From Minisyncoccota bacterium (GTDB lineage Bacteria > Patescibacteriota > Minisyncoccia > Minisyncoccales > UBA5738): DNA of 43,433 nucleotides. This document shows, piece after piece, positions 8,390 through 16,007 of the stretch. The position numbers and the translations under genes were made by a program. The notes under the pieces were generated by a model. It saw nothing but the letters and a program-made list of their open reading frames with translations. It did not search any database and had not been told where the DNA came from. The stretch's first letter is position 1, and each line of letters opens with the position of its first letter. The DNA lies in contig JALOQL010000002.1 in the NCBI GenBank assembly GCA_025453415.1, forward strand, positions 1 through 43,433, read 5' to 3'.

Positions 8390-9241
8390 TTAGATCATGA
8401 TTATTATCAACCCCGCGGTCACGCCCGCGATACCCAGGCTTTTCTTCCGCGTTAGCTCGTCGCCGAAAAGCTTGACCGCCAGCAAGCTGATGATGGCCAC
8501 ATTGGCAATATGGATCGCGTTGACATAGCCCATGTTGGGCGCGTGCGTGAAGGCGTTCCACATGAAAATGTTGCCGAATCCCGAAGCAACGCCCATCAGC
8601 AGGAGCGGTCCCGCCTGTTTTTTATGGTCCAGAATGTTAATTTTGCGCAACATGGTCTCAGCATAAAAAAACGATAGCGACAACAGCATCGACCAGAACA
8701 AAAATACCAGCTGGTTTATCCCCGCCAACGTCGCGTATTTCACCGTAATCGATAACGCCGCGTAGGCAAAAAACGCCCCGAAAGAATATTTGGCCCAATG
8801 CCGGCCCGTTGCCTTTCTTTTCCCTTTTTCATTAGCCAAGATCAATAATTGGCTCGCTAAAATAAGCGCCACGCCGGCAATCTTGGCCCACGAAAACTCC
8901 CCGCCAAAAAGGAAAATGGATGCGGCTAAAGTGATCACCACATAGCTTTTGACGATCGCGGTACTATAACCGGGATTCGGGGCGCGATTGAACCCCCGGA
9001 TGCTGGAAGCGTTGCCGGCATAAATGCAAACCGCGGCGAAAACAACCAAAAAATATGCTCCCGGCGCCGATGTTCCAATTCCGGTGGCCGCGCCCGCGAC
9101 GAGAAAAACCAAAACCGCCACCGCGTAAGTGGCGAAATTGATCACTGAAAACGGCACGCCCGCGCGCCAGGTGGTCTTGCCGAGAACCTGCGTCAAAACG
9201 AAAAACATCAGCGCTAGCAAACTCTCGACAACCCAATTCAT
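8390..9241 (-). CDS. EamA/DMT-family transporter
   Basis: A 283-residue hydrophobic protein with ten predicted membrane helices in two repeated halves. Each half carries a related motif, RAPNPGYSTAIVKS in the first and HAPNMGYVNAIHI in the second. Such five-plus-five proteins belong to the drug/metabolite transporter superfamily, which moves small polar metabolites and includes nucleotide-sugar and ArnE/F-type lipid-sugar carriers. It lies between E1-beta (ATGA overlap at 9238-9241) and the TIM-barrel gene, so it probably moves a substrate or product of this module. The same APNPGY motif recurs in the half-size protein at 37468-37896. Confidence 0.8.
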   Translation of the reverse strand: MNWVVESLLALMFFVLTQVLGKTTWRAGVPFSVINFATYAVAVLVFLVAGAATGIGTSAPGAYFLVVFAAVCIYAGNASSIRGFNRAPNPGYSTAIVKSYVVITLAASIFLFGGEFSWAKIAGVALILASQLLILANEKGKRKATGRHWAKYSFGAFFAYAALSITVKYATLAGINQLVFLFWSMLLSLSFFYAETMLRKINILDHKKQAGPLLLMGVASGFGNIFMWNAFTHAPNMGYVNAIHIANVAIISLLAVKLFGDELTRKKSLGIAGVTAGLIIIMI

Positions 9242-10233
9242 AGGCTCATCGTTTTTTTAACCGCCGCGACTATTTGCTCAGCCTTGGGATAATAAGCCGC
9301 CTCAAGCGAACGGCTGGCCGGCGCCGGACAATCCGGCAAACAGACTTTTTCTATCGGCGCCTTCAATGTATATACTTTTGTATATACATGAGTATATACT
9401 CGGCAAGCGATTTCCGAAGAGACGCCAAAACTCTGCCAGGCGCCTTCGGCGATCACCAGGCGGCCGGTCTTTTTGACCGATCCCAGGATCAGCGGCATAT
9501 CAAGCGGTTTTATCGTGCGCGGGTCGATCACTTCGATATCGATTCCCTCTTTTGCCAAAATTTCGGCGGCCTTCAATGCCTCGGGCACCAGATATGATAT
9601 CGCGACCACGGTCGCGTCGGAACCGTTGCGCAGTAATTTTCCTTTGCCGATCGGCACTTCATACAGTTCTTCGGGAACCTCCTCCTCCAGGCCGTAAAGC
9701 CAGCGGTCATCCAAAAAGACCACCGGGTCCGCGTCGCGCACCGCGCTGACCAACAGCCCCTTGGCATCGTAGGGACCGGACGGCATCACCACTTTCAGGC
9801 CCGGCGCGTGGGCGAAGATCGCCTGGATCGCCTGCGAATGCTGGGCGGCCTGCTCGCCGCCGCGGTTGATTATTCCCCAAAACACCGCCGGCACATTGGA
9901 ATTGCCGCCGGCCATATAGCGCCAATTGGCCGCGCCGTTGATGATCGCGTCCAACGCGTAAAACATGAAATCCAAACGCGGATAGTTCATTACGGGTTTC
10001 AGTCCGTTCATCGCGCTGCCGGCCGCCACGCCGCTCATCGCGTTTTCGGAAATCGGCGTATCAATGACCCTTTCTTCGCCGAATTCCTGGATCAGGCCGT
10101 TGCAGGTATTGCCCACGTACCACGGGCTCTTCACCCCCTGGCCGATCACAAAAACCGCCGGGTCGCTTTCCATAAGCTGGCGCAAGGCTTCGTTGATCGC
10201 CAAACCAAATTTCAATTTCCTATTCGAAGACAT
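9238..10233 (-). CDS. 2-oxoacid dehydrogenase E1 beta subunit-like (transketolase central and C-terminal domains)
   Basis: A 331-residue protein with the layout of PDH E1-beta: a TPP-binding Pyr domain (VIDTPISENAMSGVAAGSA, activating Glu63), the middle part with YRYMAGG-like NWRYMAGG, and the C-terminal transketolase domain (VIDPRTIKPLD, IAEGAWQSFGVSSEIA). With the alpha subunit (next gene upstream, 14-base overlap) it would form a heterotetrameric TPP enzyme that decarboxylates a 2-oxo acid. No E2/E3 gene is in the window. Relatives in avilamycin clusters are thought to add two-carbon branches to sugars, which is a plausible role here. The C-terminal domain carries a tandem VYTH-VYTK-VYT insertion (residues 279-289) encoded by a 12-base repeat, where E1-beta proteins usually have a shorter helix of AEEAFDYLDAP type. 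Confidence 0.88.
   Translation of the reverse strand: MSSNRKLKFGLAINEALRQLMESDPAVFVIGQGVKSPWYVGNTCNGLIQEFGEERVIDTPISENAMSGVAAGSAMNGLKPVMNYPRLDFMFYALDAIINGAANWRYMAGGNSNVPAVFWGIINRGGEQAAQHSQAIQAIFAHAPGLKVVMPSGPYDAKGLLVSAVRDADPVVFLDDRWLYGLEEEVPEELYEVPIGKGKLLRNGSDATVVAISYLVPEALKAAEILAKEGIDIEVIDPRTIKPLDMPLILGSVKKTGRLVIAEGAWQSFGVSSEIACRVYTHVYTKVYTLKAPIEKVCLPDCPAPASRSLEAAYYPKAEQIVAAVKKTMSL
9368..9399. repeat. three tandem 12-base units inside the E1-beta gene
   Basis: GTATATAC begins at 9368, 9380 and 9392, an exact 12-base period. Each 8-base core is its own reverse complement. The period keeps the reading frame and encodes VYT repeated three times, separated by His and Lys. It looks like an in-frame tandem expansion. 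Confidence 0.9.
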
Positions 10234-11191
10234 GTTTTTGCAAATCGCTTACGACCGGCCGCGGACTGTCGATCGCGTATTCCTGCGCTTTTTTAACTTT
10301 TTCGGTAATTTCCTGCTTCACGGTTTCCAATTCGTCCTTGTCAAAAATTTTGTTTTCCAATAAATATTTTTCAAACCGCATTACCGGGTCTTTCGCCCGC
10401 CATTCATCAACTTCCGCTTGCGGCCTGATATCGGTGTGCTGGCCCTGAATATTGTCATCCGGCCCCACGTGGCCGCGCATACGATACGTCAATGATTCGA
10501 TGAAATACGGCCCGAGACCGGCGCGGCAATGTTTGGCCGCAATCTTGGCGGCTTCGTAAACTTTCAAAATATCGTTACCGCCAACTTGCGCCGCCGCGAT
10601 ACCGAACGGCTCTGCTATTTTATAAAGAGGAATGCCGGGCCGGCACTCACGAATGTGAAGGTGCGTGGAGTACAGGTTGTTTTCGCAAACAAAAATTACC
10701 GGCAGGCATTTCAACGCCGCAAAATTAAGCGATTCGTAGATTATCCCTTCGCCCGCCGCGCCATCGCCAAAAAACGTCGCGGCGATCTGGCCGTTTTTCT
10801 TGATCGAATCCGCCAGCGCCGCCCCGACCGCCATCGCCACGGTCTGGGAAATTATCGGCGCCGAACCCATAAAATTGCAGTCTCGCGCCATAAGGTGCAT
10901 CGAACCGCCCCGGCCGCGGCTGCAACCGGTTTCCTTGGTATAGATCTCGGCCAGCATCCGGTTGAGGTCTCCCCCCTTGGCCAGATAATGGCCGTGGCCC
11001 CGGTGGTTCGAAAACACCTGGTCGCCGCTTTCCAGCGCGGCGCACACGCCCACCGCGGACGCTTCCTGGCCGGTATACAAATGGCACGGGGTTTTCACCT
11101 CGCCCTTCAATATCGGGTCGATCAGACATTCCTCGGCCAGCCGGATCGTCAGCATCTTCCGGTACAAATTTTCCAAAAATGATTTTTCCAT
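10220..11191 (-). CDS. 2-oxoacid dehydrogenase E1 alpha subunit-like (TPP-binding)
   Basis: A 323-residue E1-alpha-type protein. It has the family landmarks HLYTGQEASAVGVCAAL, SNHRGHGHYLAKGGDL and GCSRGRGGSMHL, and the TPP/Mg2+ motif that begins GDGAAGEG (142-149) and closes with ENN (170-172). The late loop reads YRMRGHVGPDDN, where pyruvate dehydrogenases have YRYxGHSMSDP, so the conserved phosphorylation-loop serine region is changed. That points to a substrate or acceptor other than lipoyl-E2. It is the first gene of the five-gene module, 142 bases after the sugar transferase gene, with a terminator-like hairpin in between. The final ~15 residues overlap the E1-beta start. Its normal partner is the beta subunit in this operon. 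Catabolic acetoin or branched-chain dehydrogenase roles are possible but lack E2/E3. Confidence 0.88.
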   Translation of the reverse strand: MEKSFLENLYRKMLTIRLAEECLIDPILKGEVKTPCHLYTGQEASAVGVCAALESGDQVFSNHRGHGHYLAKGGDLNRMLAEIYTKETGCSRGRGGSMHLMARDCNFMGSAPIISQTVAMAVGAALADSIKKNGQIAATFFGDGAAGEGIIYESLNFAALKCLPVIFVCENNLYSTHLHIRECRPGIPLYKIAEPFGIAAAQVGGNDILKVYEAAKIAAKHCRAGLGPYFIESLTYRMRGHVGPDDNIQGQHTDIRPQAEVDEWRAKDPVMRFEKYLLENKIFDKDELETVKQEITEKVKKAQEYAIDSPRPVVSDLQKHVFE

Positions 11192-11218
11192 TTTTTCTAC
11201 TAAAAACCCTGACCTAAC

Positions 11219-11327
11219 TTTTTAAAATAATATTTTTTGGAGCATTATTTTACGCGGTCGGCCAAAAATACTAGGAAATTCGCCAGCCGGCGAATTTCCG
11301 TGCTCCGCGAAAATGTTATTTTAAAAA
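11219..11327. repeat. nested inverted repeats in the 142-base intergenic region
   Basis: Three inverted repeats lie in this gap. The outer pair is TTTTTAAAATAA (11219-11230) with TTATTTTAAAAA (11316-11327), 12 of 12 matching. The middle pair is GGAGCA (11239-11244) with TGCTCC (11301-11306). The inner pair is GGAAATTCGCC (11274-11284) with GGCGAATTTCC (11289-11299), 11 bp with a 4-base loop. The outer and middle pairs share a centre near 11273; the inner hairpin is offset to 11286.5. This could be a small MITE-like element, a structured RNA leader, or a terminator within A/T-rich flanks. Confidence 0.75.
11264..11299 (-). terminator. intrinsic terminator of the upstream operon
   Basis: Read on the minus strand, an 11-bp perfect stem with GGCT loop (11299-11274) is followed, after TAG, by TATTTTT (11270-11264). 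It starts about 35 bases after the stop of the sugar transferase gene. This fits a factor-independent terminator that separates the long glycosyltransferase operon from the E1 module. Confidence 0.6.
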
Positions 11328-11333
11328 TTTAGA

Positions 11334-11927
11334 TCACTTAAAAACCTTTGCGATCGTCAAAAAGATTATCTTGATGTCGGTAAACAGCGATTTTTCCTTG
11401 ACGTATTTTTTTTGCAGCTCCAGTTTTTGGGGCCGGATAAGCCTCTGGTAGGCTTCCTCCGGGTCCTTGGCCCCTTTCAGCGCTTCCCCTTCATGGAAGT
11501 TCCAAAGGGACGCGTAATCGGTCATTCCCGGCCTCACGGACAAGATAACATCTTTTTCTTCCGGCGTCATCATATCCACATACATTTTCACTTCCGGCCG
11601 CGGCCCCACCAGGGACATCTGGCCTTTCAAGACGTTTATCAATTGCGGCAGTTCGTCCAGCTGGTATTTTTTCAGGAAGTTGCCGATGCGGGTCAGGCGC
11701 GGATCGTCGCTCGAAGTGGACGGCCCGCCCATTTTGTCGGCATCCACGACCATGGTCCTGAATTTTAACATTTTAAACGGTTTGCCGTTTTTGCCGACGC
11801 GCTCGCCCATGTAGAAAACCGGCCCGCGGTCATTGGCCTTTATCTTGGCCGCGACAAACAAAAACACCGGCGACAAAATCGCCAACCCCAAACCCGAACC
11901 CAGGATATCGATCAATCTTTTTATCAT
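11334..11927 (-). CDS. initiating phosphoglycosyl transferase (PglC-like bacterial sugar transferase)
   Basis: A 197-residue protein of the small monotopic sugar transferase family. It has one N-terminal re-entrant hydrophobic helix (residues 8-28), then FKMLKFRTM (51-59), the catalytic Asp91-Glu92 in QLDELPQL, and KGQMSLVGPRPE (101-112). Its length matches PglC, not the five-helix WcaJ/WbaP type. It transfers a phospho-sugar from a UDP-sugar to undecaprenyl phosphate and so starts a lipid-linked glycan. The likely donor is the UDP-amino sugar made by the 4,6-dehydratase/DegT enzymes of this locus, but this is inferred. Its start overlaps the preceding methyltransferase stop by 4 bases, and a terminator follows. 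Confidence 0.93.
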   Translation of the reverse strand: MIKRLIDILGSGLGLAILSPVFLFVAAKIKANDRGPVFYMGERVGKNGKPFKMLKFRTMVVDADKMGGPSTSSDDPRLTRIGNFLKKYQLDELPQLINVLKGQMSLVGPRPEVKMYVDMMTPEEKDVILSVRPGMTDYASLWNFHEGEALKGAKDPEEAYQRLIRPQKLELQKKYVKEKSLFTDIKIIFLTIAKVFK

Positions 11928-12706
11928 TTTATCGGACCGGTAAATTCAAACACGACCTTGAACGCGTATTTTTTCAAAAAAGGGATTTTCAAAAACAAGC
12001 GGTCGAACGGCTCGGCAACGTCCAGCAGCAGCCTTCCCCACGGCCGTCCGGAAACCGGAAAGAGCACCCAGTCGAACAAATGGAAATATTCAACATGTAC
12101 CTGCGTAAAATATTTTCTTGCCAAGGCAACGCCTTTCTCGTTGAAAATGTGGCTCGCGGCCCAGGCCGTGCGCTTCCCCGACCGGACATTACGGGCGCGG
12201 TTGGCGTTCGCCAGCGGGTTATGGCCGAAAGTTTCTATACCTATCAACATTCCGCCGGGACGCAGGATGCGCGCCATCTCCGGAAACGCTTTTTCGATAT
12301 CGATCGAAGAAAAGGTGCCGCCGTCAAAAATCACATCGAAACTATTGTCCGTAAAATCGGTTTTCTCGCAATCCATTTTCAAGAAACCAACCGTACCGTC
12401 CGATCCGGACGCCGCCGCATTTTTTTGGGCCGCTTCAAGCAATTTATCCGACAGGTCAATGCCCAGCACGCTTTTGACTCCCATTTTGCCGATCGGCATC
12501 GTGTGGACGCCATTGCCGCAACCCCAATCCAAAACCTCTTTGCTCATGCAATTTTTTTCCAATAATTCATGGGCGCGGCGAAAGCTGGACAGCCGCAACG
12601 GCTTGAATCCCTCGAAATCGACGGGTTCGCCCGCCCCGAACTCCGGAATCGCGGCACTGCCGGCCTGTTCGTAATATTCGATCTCTTCAGTTTTTCTGTC
12701 TTCCAT
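11924..12706 (-). CDS. class I SAM-dependent methyltransferase
   Basis: The 260-residue protein has a Rossmann-type methyltransferase core: motif I VLDWGCGNGVHTMPIG (58-73), an acidic ribose-binding Asp in SVLGIDLSDK, FLKMDCEKTDF, motif IV FDVIFDGGTFSSID and post-motif RPGGMLIGIETFG. These match Methyltransf_11/25 enzymes that act on small molecules or sugars. The C-terminal ~80 residues are rich in aromatics and basic residues (YFHLFDWVLFPVSG, FLKIPFLKKYAF), which could bind a lipid-linked substrate at the membrane. It overlaps the GT2 gene upstream by 20 bases and the PglC-like gene downstream by 4 bases, so it is translated with them. O- or N-methylation of the glycan is the likely job; the target position is unknown. 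Confidence 0.85.
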   Translation of the reverse strand: MEDRKTEEIEYYEQAGSAAIPEFGAGEPVDFEGFKPLRLSSFRRAHELLEKNCMSKEVLDWGCGNGVHTMPIGKMGVKSVLGIDLSDKLLEAAQKNAAASGSDGTVGFLKMDCEKTDFTDNSFDVIFDGGTFSSIDIEKAFPEMARILRPGGMLIGIETFGHNPLANANRARNVRSGKRTAWAASHIFNEKGVALARKYFTQVHVEYFHLFDWVLFPVSGRPWGRLLLDVAEPFDRLFLKIPFLKKYAFKVVFEFTGPIK

Positions 12707-13715
12707 GTTTTTCGGGAAACGATAATTTAATGATACCCCATACCGAGCCGAAACCGTAGCCGAAATGCCGCGCCGCGAATGCCGGCGGCAGCAATAACGC
12801 CAAGTACGGATCCCTTTCCTTTATAGCGGTTGCCATTGAAATTAATAATGAAAGCGCCAGGTAACCCGCGGCCAGTCCGGCCAGCAAATATGATGCCGGG
12901 TGCCAGAATAACGCGGCCGCGGCCAGTCCGGCCAGCAGTATCATGAAAAACAGCGGCGCGTAGTGGCGCGGCCTTAAAGGCATTTTCATGAATTTTAACG
13001 GATAAACCGCCCAGACGCCATCCCAAAAATTGTGGATAAAGAAATCCTTCAGGCTATCTTTGGGAAAATAGCCGACCACAATATCGGGATACAGCATGAT
13101 CCGGCCGCCGGCCTTTTTAAGCCGCATATTGAATTCCATGTCCTGGCTGCGTTTGAGCCGCTCATCAAACAAGCCAACCCGCCCGAAAACCTCTCTTTTA
13201 TAACAGCCGCCGAAAACCGTGTCCACCGCCATCGGCGCCGCAACCTTTTTGGTCTTGTAGTAGGCATTACCGGAACCAAACGCCGAAGATATCGCCTTGG
13301 CAATCGCCGCGGCCGCATGCTTGCCGTGTTGGGCGCGGATTTGGACAATGCCGCCGACATTGTCCGATCCCGATTCCTGCGCATGGATAACGCACTTGGA
13401 AATATAATCTCGGTTGTATCCGGCATGGGCGCCCATCATGATGATGTAATCGCCTTTCGCGGCGCGAACCCCGATATTGAAAGCGCTGGGAGTGAATTTT
13501 TTCGGATTTTCCAGCATCCGAACCAATGGATATTTATCGGAATAATTTTTAATTATCTCCCGGGTCTTGTCGGTGCTCATCCCGTCCACCACCATGACCT
13601 CGAAACGGTCGCGCGGATAATCCTGGTCCAAAACCGTTTCCAGGCATTTGCCCAGGAAACGCTCTTCATTCCGGCACGGAATCACTATTGAAACTAGGGG
13701 CAGGGTTCTTTCCAT
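12687..13715 (-). CDS. GT2 glycosyltransferase with C-terminal membrane helices
   Basis: A 342-residue GT-A enzyme. The N-terminus shows VSIVIPCRNEERFLGKCLE and VMVVDGMSTDKTREI, followed by the acceptor-side segment VDTVFGGCYKREVF and SQDMEFNMRLKKAGGRI, which supplies a QDxEF-type catalytic motif. Three hydrophobic helices at about residues 245-325 anchor it in the membrane. It is close in sequence to the GT2 at 16008-17018, including the FGGCYK and QDMEFNMRLKK blocks and the same C-terminal helix plan, so the two are duplicates. It probably adds a hexose or HexNAc to the lipid-linked chain; donor and linkage cannot be predicted. It is preceded 4 bases away by a methyltransferase gene. Confidence 0.9.
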   Translation of the reverse strand: MERTLPLVSIVIPCRNEERFLGKCLETVLDQDYPRDRFEVMVVDGMSTDKTREIIKNYSDKYPLVRMLENPKKFTPSAFNIGVRAAKGDYIIMMGAHAGYNRDYISKCVIHAQESGSDNVGGIVQIRAQHGKHAAAAIAKAISSAFGSGNAYYKTKKVAAPMAVDTVFGGCYKREVFGRVGLFDERLKRSQDMEFNMRLKKAGGRIMLYPDIVVGYFPKDSLKDFFIHNFWDGVWAVYPLKFMKMPLRPRHYAPLFFMILLAGLAAAALFWHPASYLLAGLAAGYLALSLLISMATAIKERDPYLALLLPPAFAARHFGYGFGSVWGIIKLSFPEKHGRQKN

Positions 13716-13719
13716 GGAA

Positions 13720-14391
13720 TTAATTTTTCACCATTTGCCAGCAGTCCGCTCCCAATATTTTTACCACCCGGCCGCAATCAAAACCGCATTCGCGAATTTG
13801 GGTTTCTACCTCCGCAATCTTGATATTTCGGTCGTCGATTTCCCAGTAATGCGCCGGGTCTTTCCAAGTTATTTTTTTGACCACCTGCTGATAAAAAGAT
13901 TTCGGGCTGCTTTTTAACCACGCGGGCAAATCGATGATCCAGGGCTTTTTATAGGAAAGCGGCGTGGCCAGCAGAACGCGGCCGCGGCGGTGCGGCAGGG
14001 AAATGAGGGCTTGGCCGCCCGGGCGCAAATAGCGATTGATATTATTTAAATTGGTTTTCAAATCCTGGTAAGGCATGTGCTCTAAAACCTCGGTGCAAAT
14101 CACCGCGTCAAACCGTCCTTCCAGGCTTTCGTTAAAAACCCGAACATCGGCAACCACATCGGGCTGGAGCTTATCATTAATATCCATCACCATGTATTCT
14201 TCCGCGAATTGGGACGCGCAGTGTTTCACGATCCCGTCGCCGGAACCGATCTCCAAAATTTTTATCGGGCCCAAATCGAGCAGCCTGCGGATAATGAATT
14301 CATGCCGGCATAAACTCGGAATATCTATCCCCCGCAAATATTCTATCTTGTCTATAAAAAGCAATTTGTCGAAATCCTCTTTTTTATCCAT
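13720..14391 (-). CDS. class I SAM-dependent methyltransferase
   Basis: Taken from the ATG at 14391 (223 residues). An in-frame TTG at 14415 would add eight residues, and neither has a clear ribosome site. Motif I is KILEIGSGDGIVKHC and the ribose-binding strand ends in EYMVMDINDK; these are followed by FDAVICTEVLEHM and YLRPGGQALISLPH. The pattern is that of Methyltransf_11/23 enzymes. The middle (PAWLKSSPKSFYQQVVKKITW) is basic. It stands between the LpxD-like acyltransferase and a GT2, in the decorating part of the cluster, so sugar O-methylation is the best guess. It differs clearly from the other three methyltransferases in the window and is not a recent duplicate of them. Confidence 0.8.
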   Translation of the reverse strand: MDKKEDFDKLLFIDKIEYLRGIDIPSLCRHEFIIRRLLDLGPIKILEIGSGDGIVKHCASQFAEEYMVMDINDKLQPDVVADVRVFNESLEGRFDAVICTEVLEHMPYQDLKTNLNNINRYLRPGGQALISLPHRRGRVLLATPLSYKKPWIIDLPAWLKSSPKSFYQQVVKKITWKDPAHYWEIDDRNIKIAEVETQIRECGFDCGRVVKILGADCWQMVKN

Positions 14392-14428
14392 GTAAATGTT
14401 AACCGTTAAAAACAATGGCCCCCGCGCA

Positions 14429-15334
14429 TCAAGCGGCCTGTCGGATTATACGGGCCGGGTTCCCGACCACCACCGCGCCGGCGGGCACCGATTTCAGCAC
14501 CACGGCGCCAAGCCCCACCGTAACCCGGTCGCCGACAACTATGCCGTTCATGATCGAGCTGTTGGGCGCGATCCAGCAATCGGCGCCGATCCGGGCGCTG
14601 CCGCACACCGCCGCGCCGGCGATAACCAGGGTCCGGGCGCCAATTTTGACATTATGGGCGACAAACACATTATCGTCAATTTTAACGTTGTCGGCGATCT
14701 CGGTGTCCGCAAGCGTGCCGCGGCAAATAACGCTGTTGGCGCCGATTTCCACATTATCGCCGATCACCACGCCGCCCAAATGCTTCAGAGGAAAAGGGAT
14801 CCGGTTTTCATCGCGTTCAAAACCAAAACCTTTCTGGCCCACCACCGCATTGGATTTAATGACCGTATTTTTGCCGATCCGCACGTTATCGGCAACGACC
14901 GCGCCGGCCATGACCACCGAACCGTCGCCGATGGCGACATTTTTTCCGATGACCGCGTATTCGCCAATGACAACGCGGCCGATCCGGCAACCCTCGCCGA
15001 TCAGCGCGGTGGGATGGATCTTGACTTCGAATTCCGGGGGCGTAAGGCGTTGGATCAATTTCGCAAACGCCAGCCGCGGATTTTGAACAACGACATAAGC
15101 CCGGCCGTTCTTTTGCGGCAATGTTGCGCCGCGGCGGCAAACCACGATCGAAGCGACGCTCTGCTCCAGAAACCGCGCCGCTTCTTCTCCCTGACGGCTG
15201 CAAAAGCAAAGCGATTCCCCGTTGGCGCGGTCAATGGGCAGGAAATTTGAAAAAGTCGCGGCCGGGTCGCCCTGAATTTCGATCTGCTCGCCGGCCAGAA
15301 CCTCTCTGACCGAATCCAATGTGTGTTTTTCCAT
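14429..15334 (-). CDS. LpxD-like hexapeptide-repeat N-acyltransferase
   Basis: The 301-residue protein follows LpxD in layout: an N-terminal UDP-sugar-binding-like domain (1-100), then a left-handed beta helix of hexapeptide repeats (108-300). The LpxD markers VVGQKGFGF (164-172) and NVFVAHNVKIG with His227, the residue equivalent to the catalytic histidine, are conserved. LpxD adds a 3-hydroxyacyl chain from ACP to an amino sugar in lipid A synthesis. No other lipid A gene is in the window and the organism probably lacks LPS, so this enzyme may instead acylate the amine of a nucleotide-sugar or glycan. It lies 10 bases downstream of a PIG-L deacetylase, which could create the free amine. An N-acetyl- or N-formyl-sugar role is also possible. 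Confidence 0.85.
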   Translation of the reverse strand: MEKHTLDSVREVLAGEQIEIQGDPAATFSNFLPIDRANGESLCFCSRQGEEAARFLEQSVASIVVCRRGATLPQKNGRAYVVVQNPRLAFAKLIQRLTPPEFEVKIHPTALIGEGCRIGRVVIGEYAVIGKNVAIGDGSVVMAGAVVADNVRIGKNTVIKSNAVVGQKGFGFERDENRIPFPLKHLGGVVIGDNVEIGANSVICRGTLADTEIADNVKIDDNVFVAHNVKIGARTLVIAGAAVCGSARIGADCWIAPNSSIMNGIVVGDRVTVGLGAVVLKSVPAGAVVVGNPARIIRQAA

Positions 15335-15344
15335 GGTTTTCGCG

Positions 15345-15989
15345 CTAACGAATCGTCCATTTCACGACCTGGAAAGTTTCGGCGTATTCGGCATCGCCGC
15401 TCTGGCCCCCCCGGACTTTGGCCAGGCTGGAAATGAAATCGGGAGACATGTAAAAACGGTTCCCCTGCGATTTATAGCACGCAAGCGCGGCAATCTTCTT
15501 GTCCAGATCGCTTTTCCCAAGTACCACAAACGATTCGGTCTCAAAAGTCAGATTGTTCCAAGGGAGCTCATAGCCCAGAATGCTCACCTGGGTACCCTTG
15601 AACGCCCTCAAACCTTCTTGATACATGACTTGATGGTCCTGATGCACGTCAAAAACCGAAGGCAGCATCACAATGCCCGGATCGATCTTTCTCTTCAATC
15701 CGATCAGGTCGTCGAGGATTTGCTGGCGATGTCCGGGAAAATTCCTGACCGGATAATTGAAAAGGATAAGGTTTTCCGGCTTTAACCCCAAAATCCGGGT
15801 CGCTTCGCGCACTTCGGTTTTCAGGATATCGCGGGGAAATCCCGGCGGCACGGATTCGTCAGCCGAGGAAAAAGCCGCGTAAAACACTTCCTTGCCCTCC
15901 CGGATGAATTTGGCAATGGCGCCGCCGCAGCCCAATTCGCCGTCATCGGTATGGGGACATATTATCAATATTTTATCAAATGAATCCAT
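15345..15989 (-). CDS. PIG-L/LmbE family deacetylase
   Basis: A 214-residue zinc-dependent deacetylase. The metal-site motif reads PHTDDGELGCGG, with His13, Asp15, Asp16 and Glu18 (usual form HPDDxE). The second metal motif DVHQDHQ gives His116, Asp118 and His119. Family members remove N-acetyl groups from GlcNAc in GlcNAc-PI, mycothiol precursors, bacillithiol precursors or nucleotide sugars. Bacillithiol synthesis (BshB) is an alternative, but no BshA/BshC partner is here. The gene is directly upstream of the LpxD-like acyltransferase and between two GT2 genes, suggesting deacetylation followed by re-acylation of an amino sugar. Confidence 0.87.
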   Translation of the reverse strand: MDSFDKILIICPHTDDGELGCGGAIAKFIREGKEVFYAAFSSADESVPPGFPRDILKTEVREATRILGLKPENLILFNYPVRNFPGHRQQILDDLIGLKRKIDPGIVMLPSVFDVHQDHQVMYQEGLRAFKGTQVSILGYELPWNNLTFETESFVVLGKSDLDKKIAALACYKSQGNRFYMSPDFISSLAKVRGGQSGDAEYAETFQVVKWTIR

Positions 15990-16007
15990 GGTTTTATTAT
16001 CCTAACA

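Noticed and set aside
8379..8561. N-terminal extension of the TIM-barrel gene to 8561
   Set aside because: It would overlap the EamA gene by more than 170 bases, and the extra residues are Arg/His/Gln-rich with no similarity to a barrel. The ATG at 8378 fits the operon spacing.
9368..9399. CRISPR-like or integron-like repeat
   Set aside because: Only three 12-base units, no spacers, and it lies in frame inside a conserved gene.
14429..15334. Reading the LpxD-like gene as evidence for lipid A and an outer membrane
   Set aside because: No other lipid A or core gene is in the window, and the neighbours are glycan genes. A stand-alone acyltransferase is the simpler reading.
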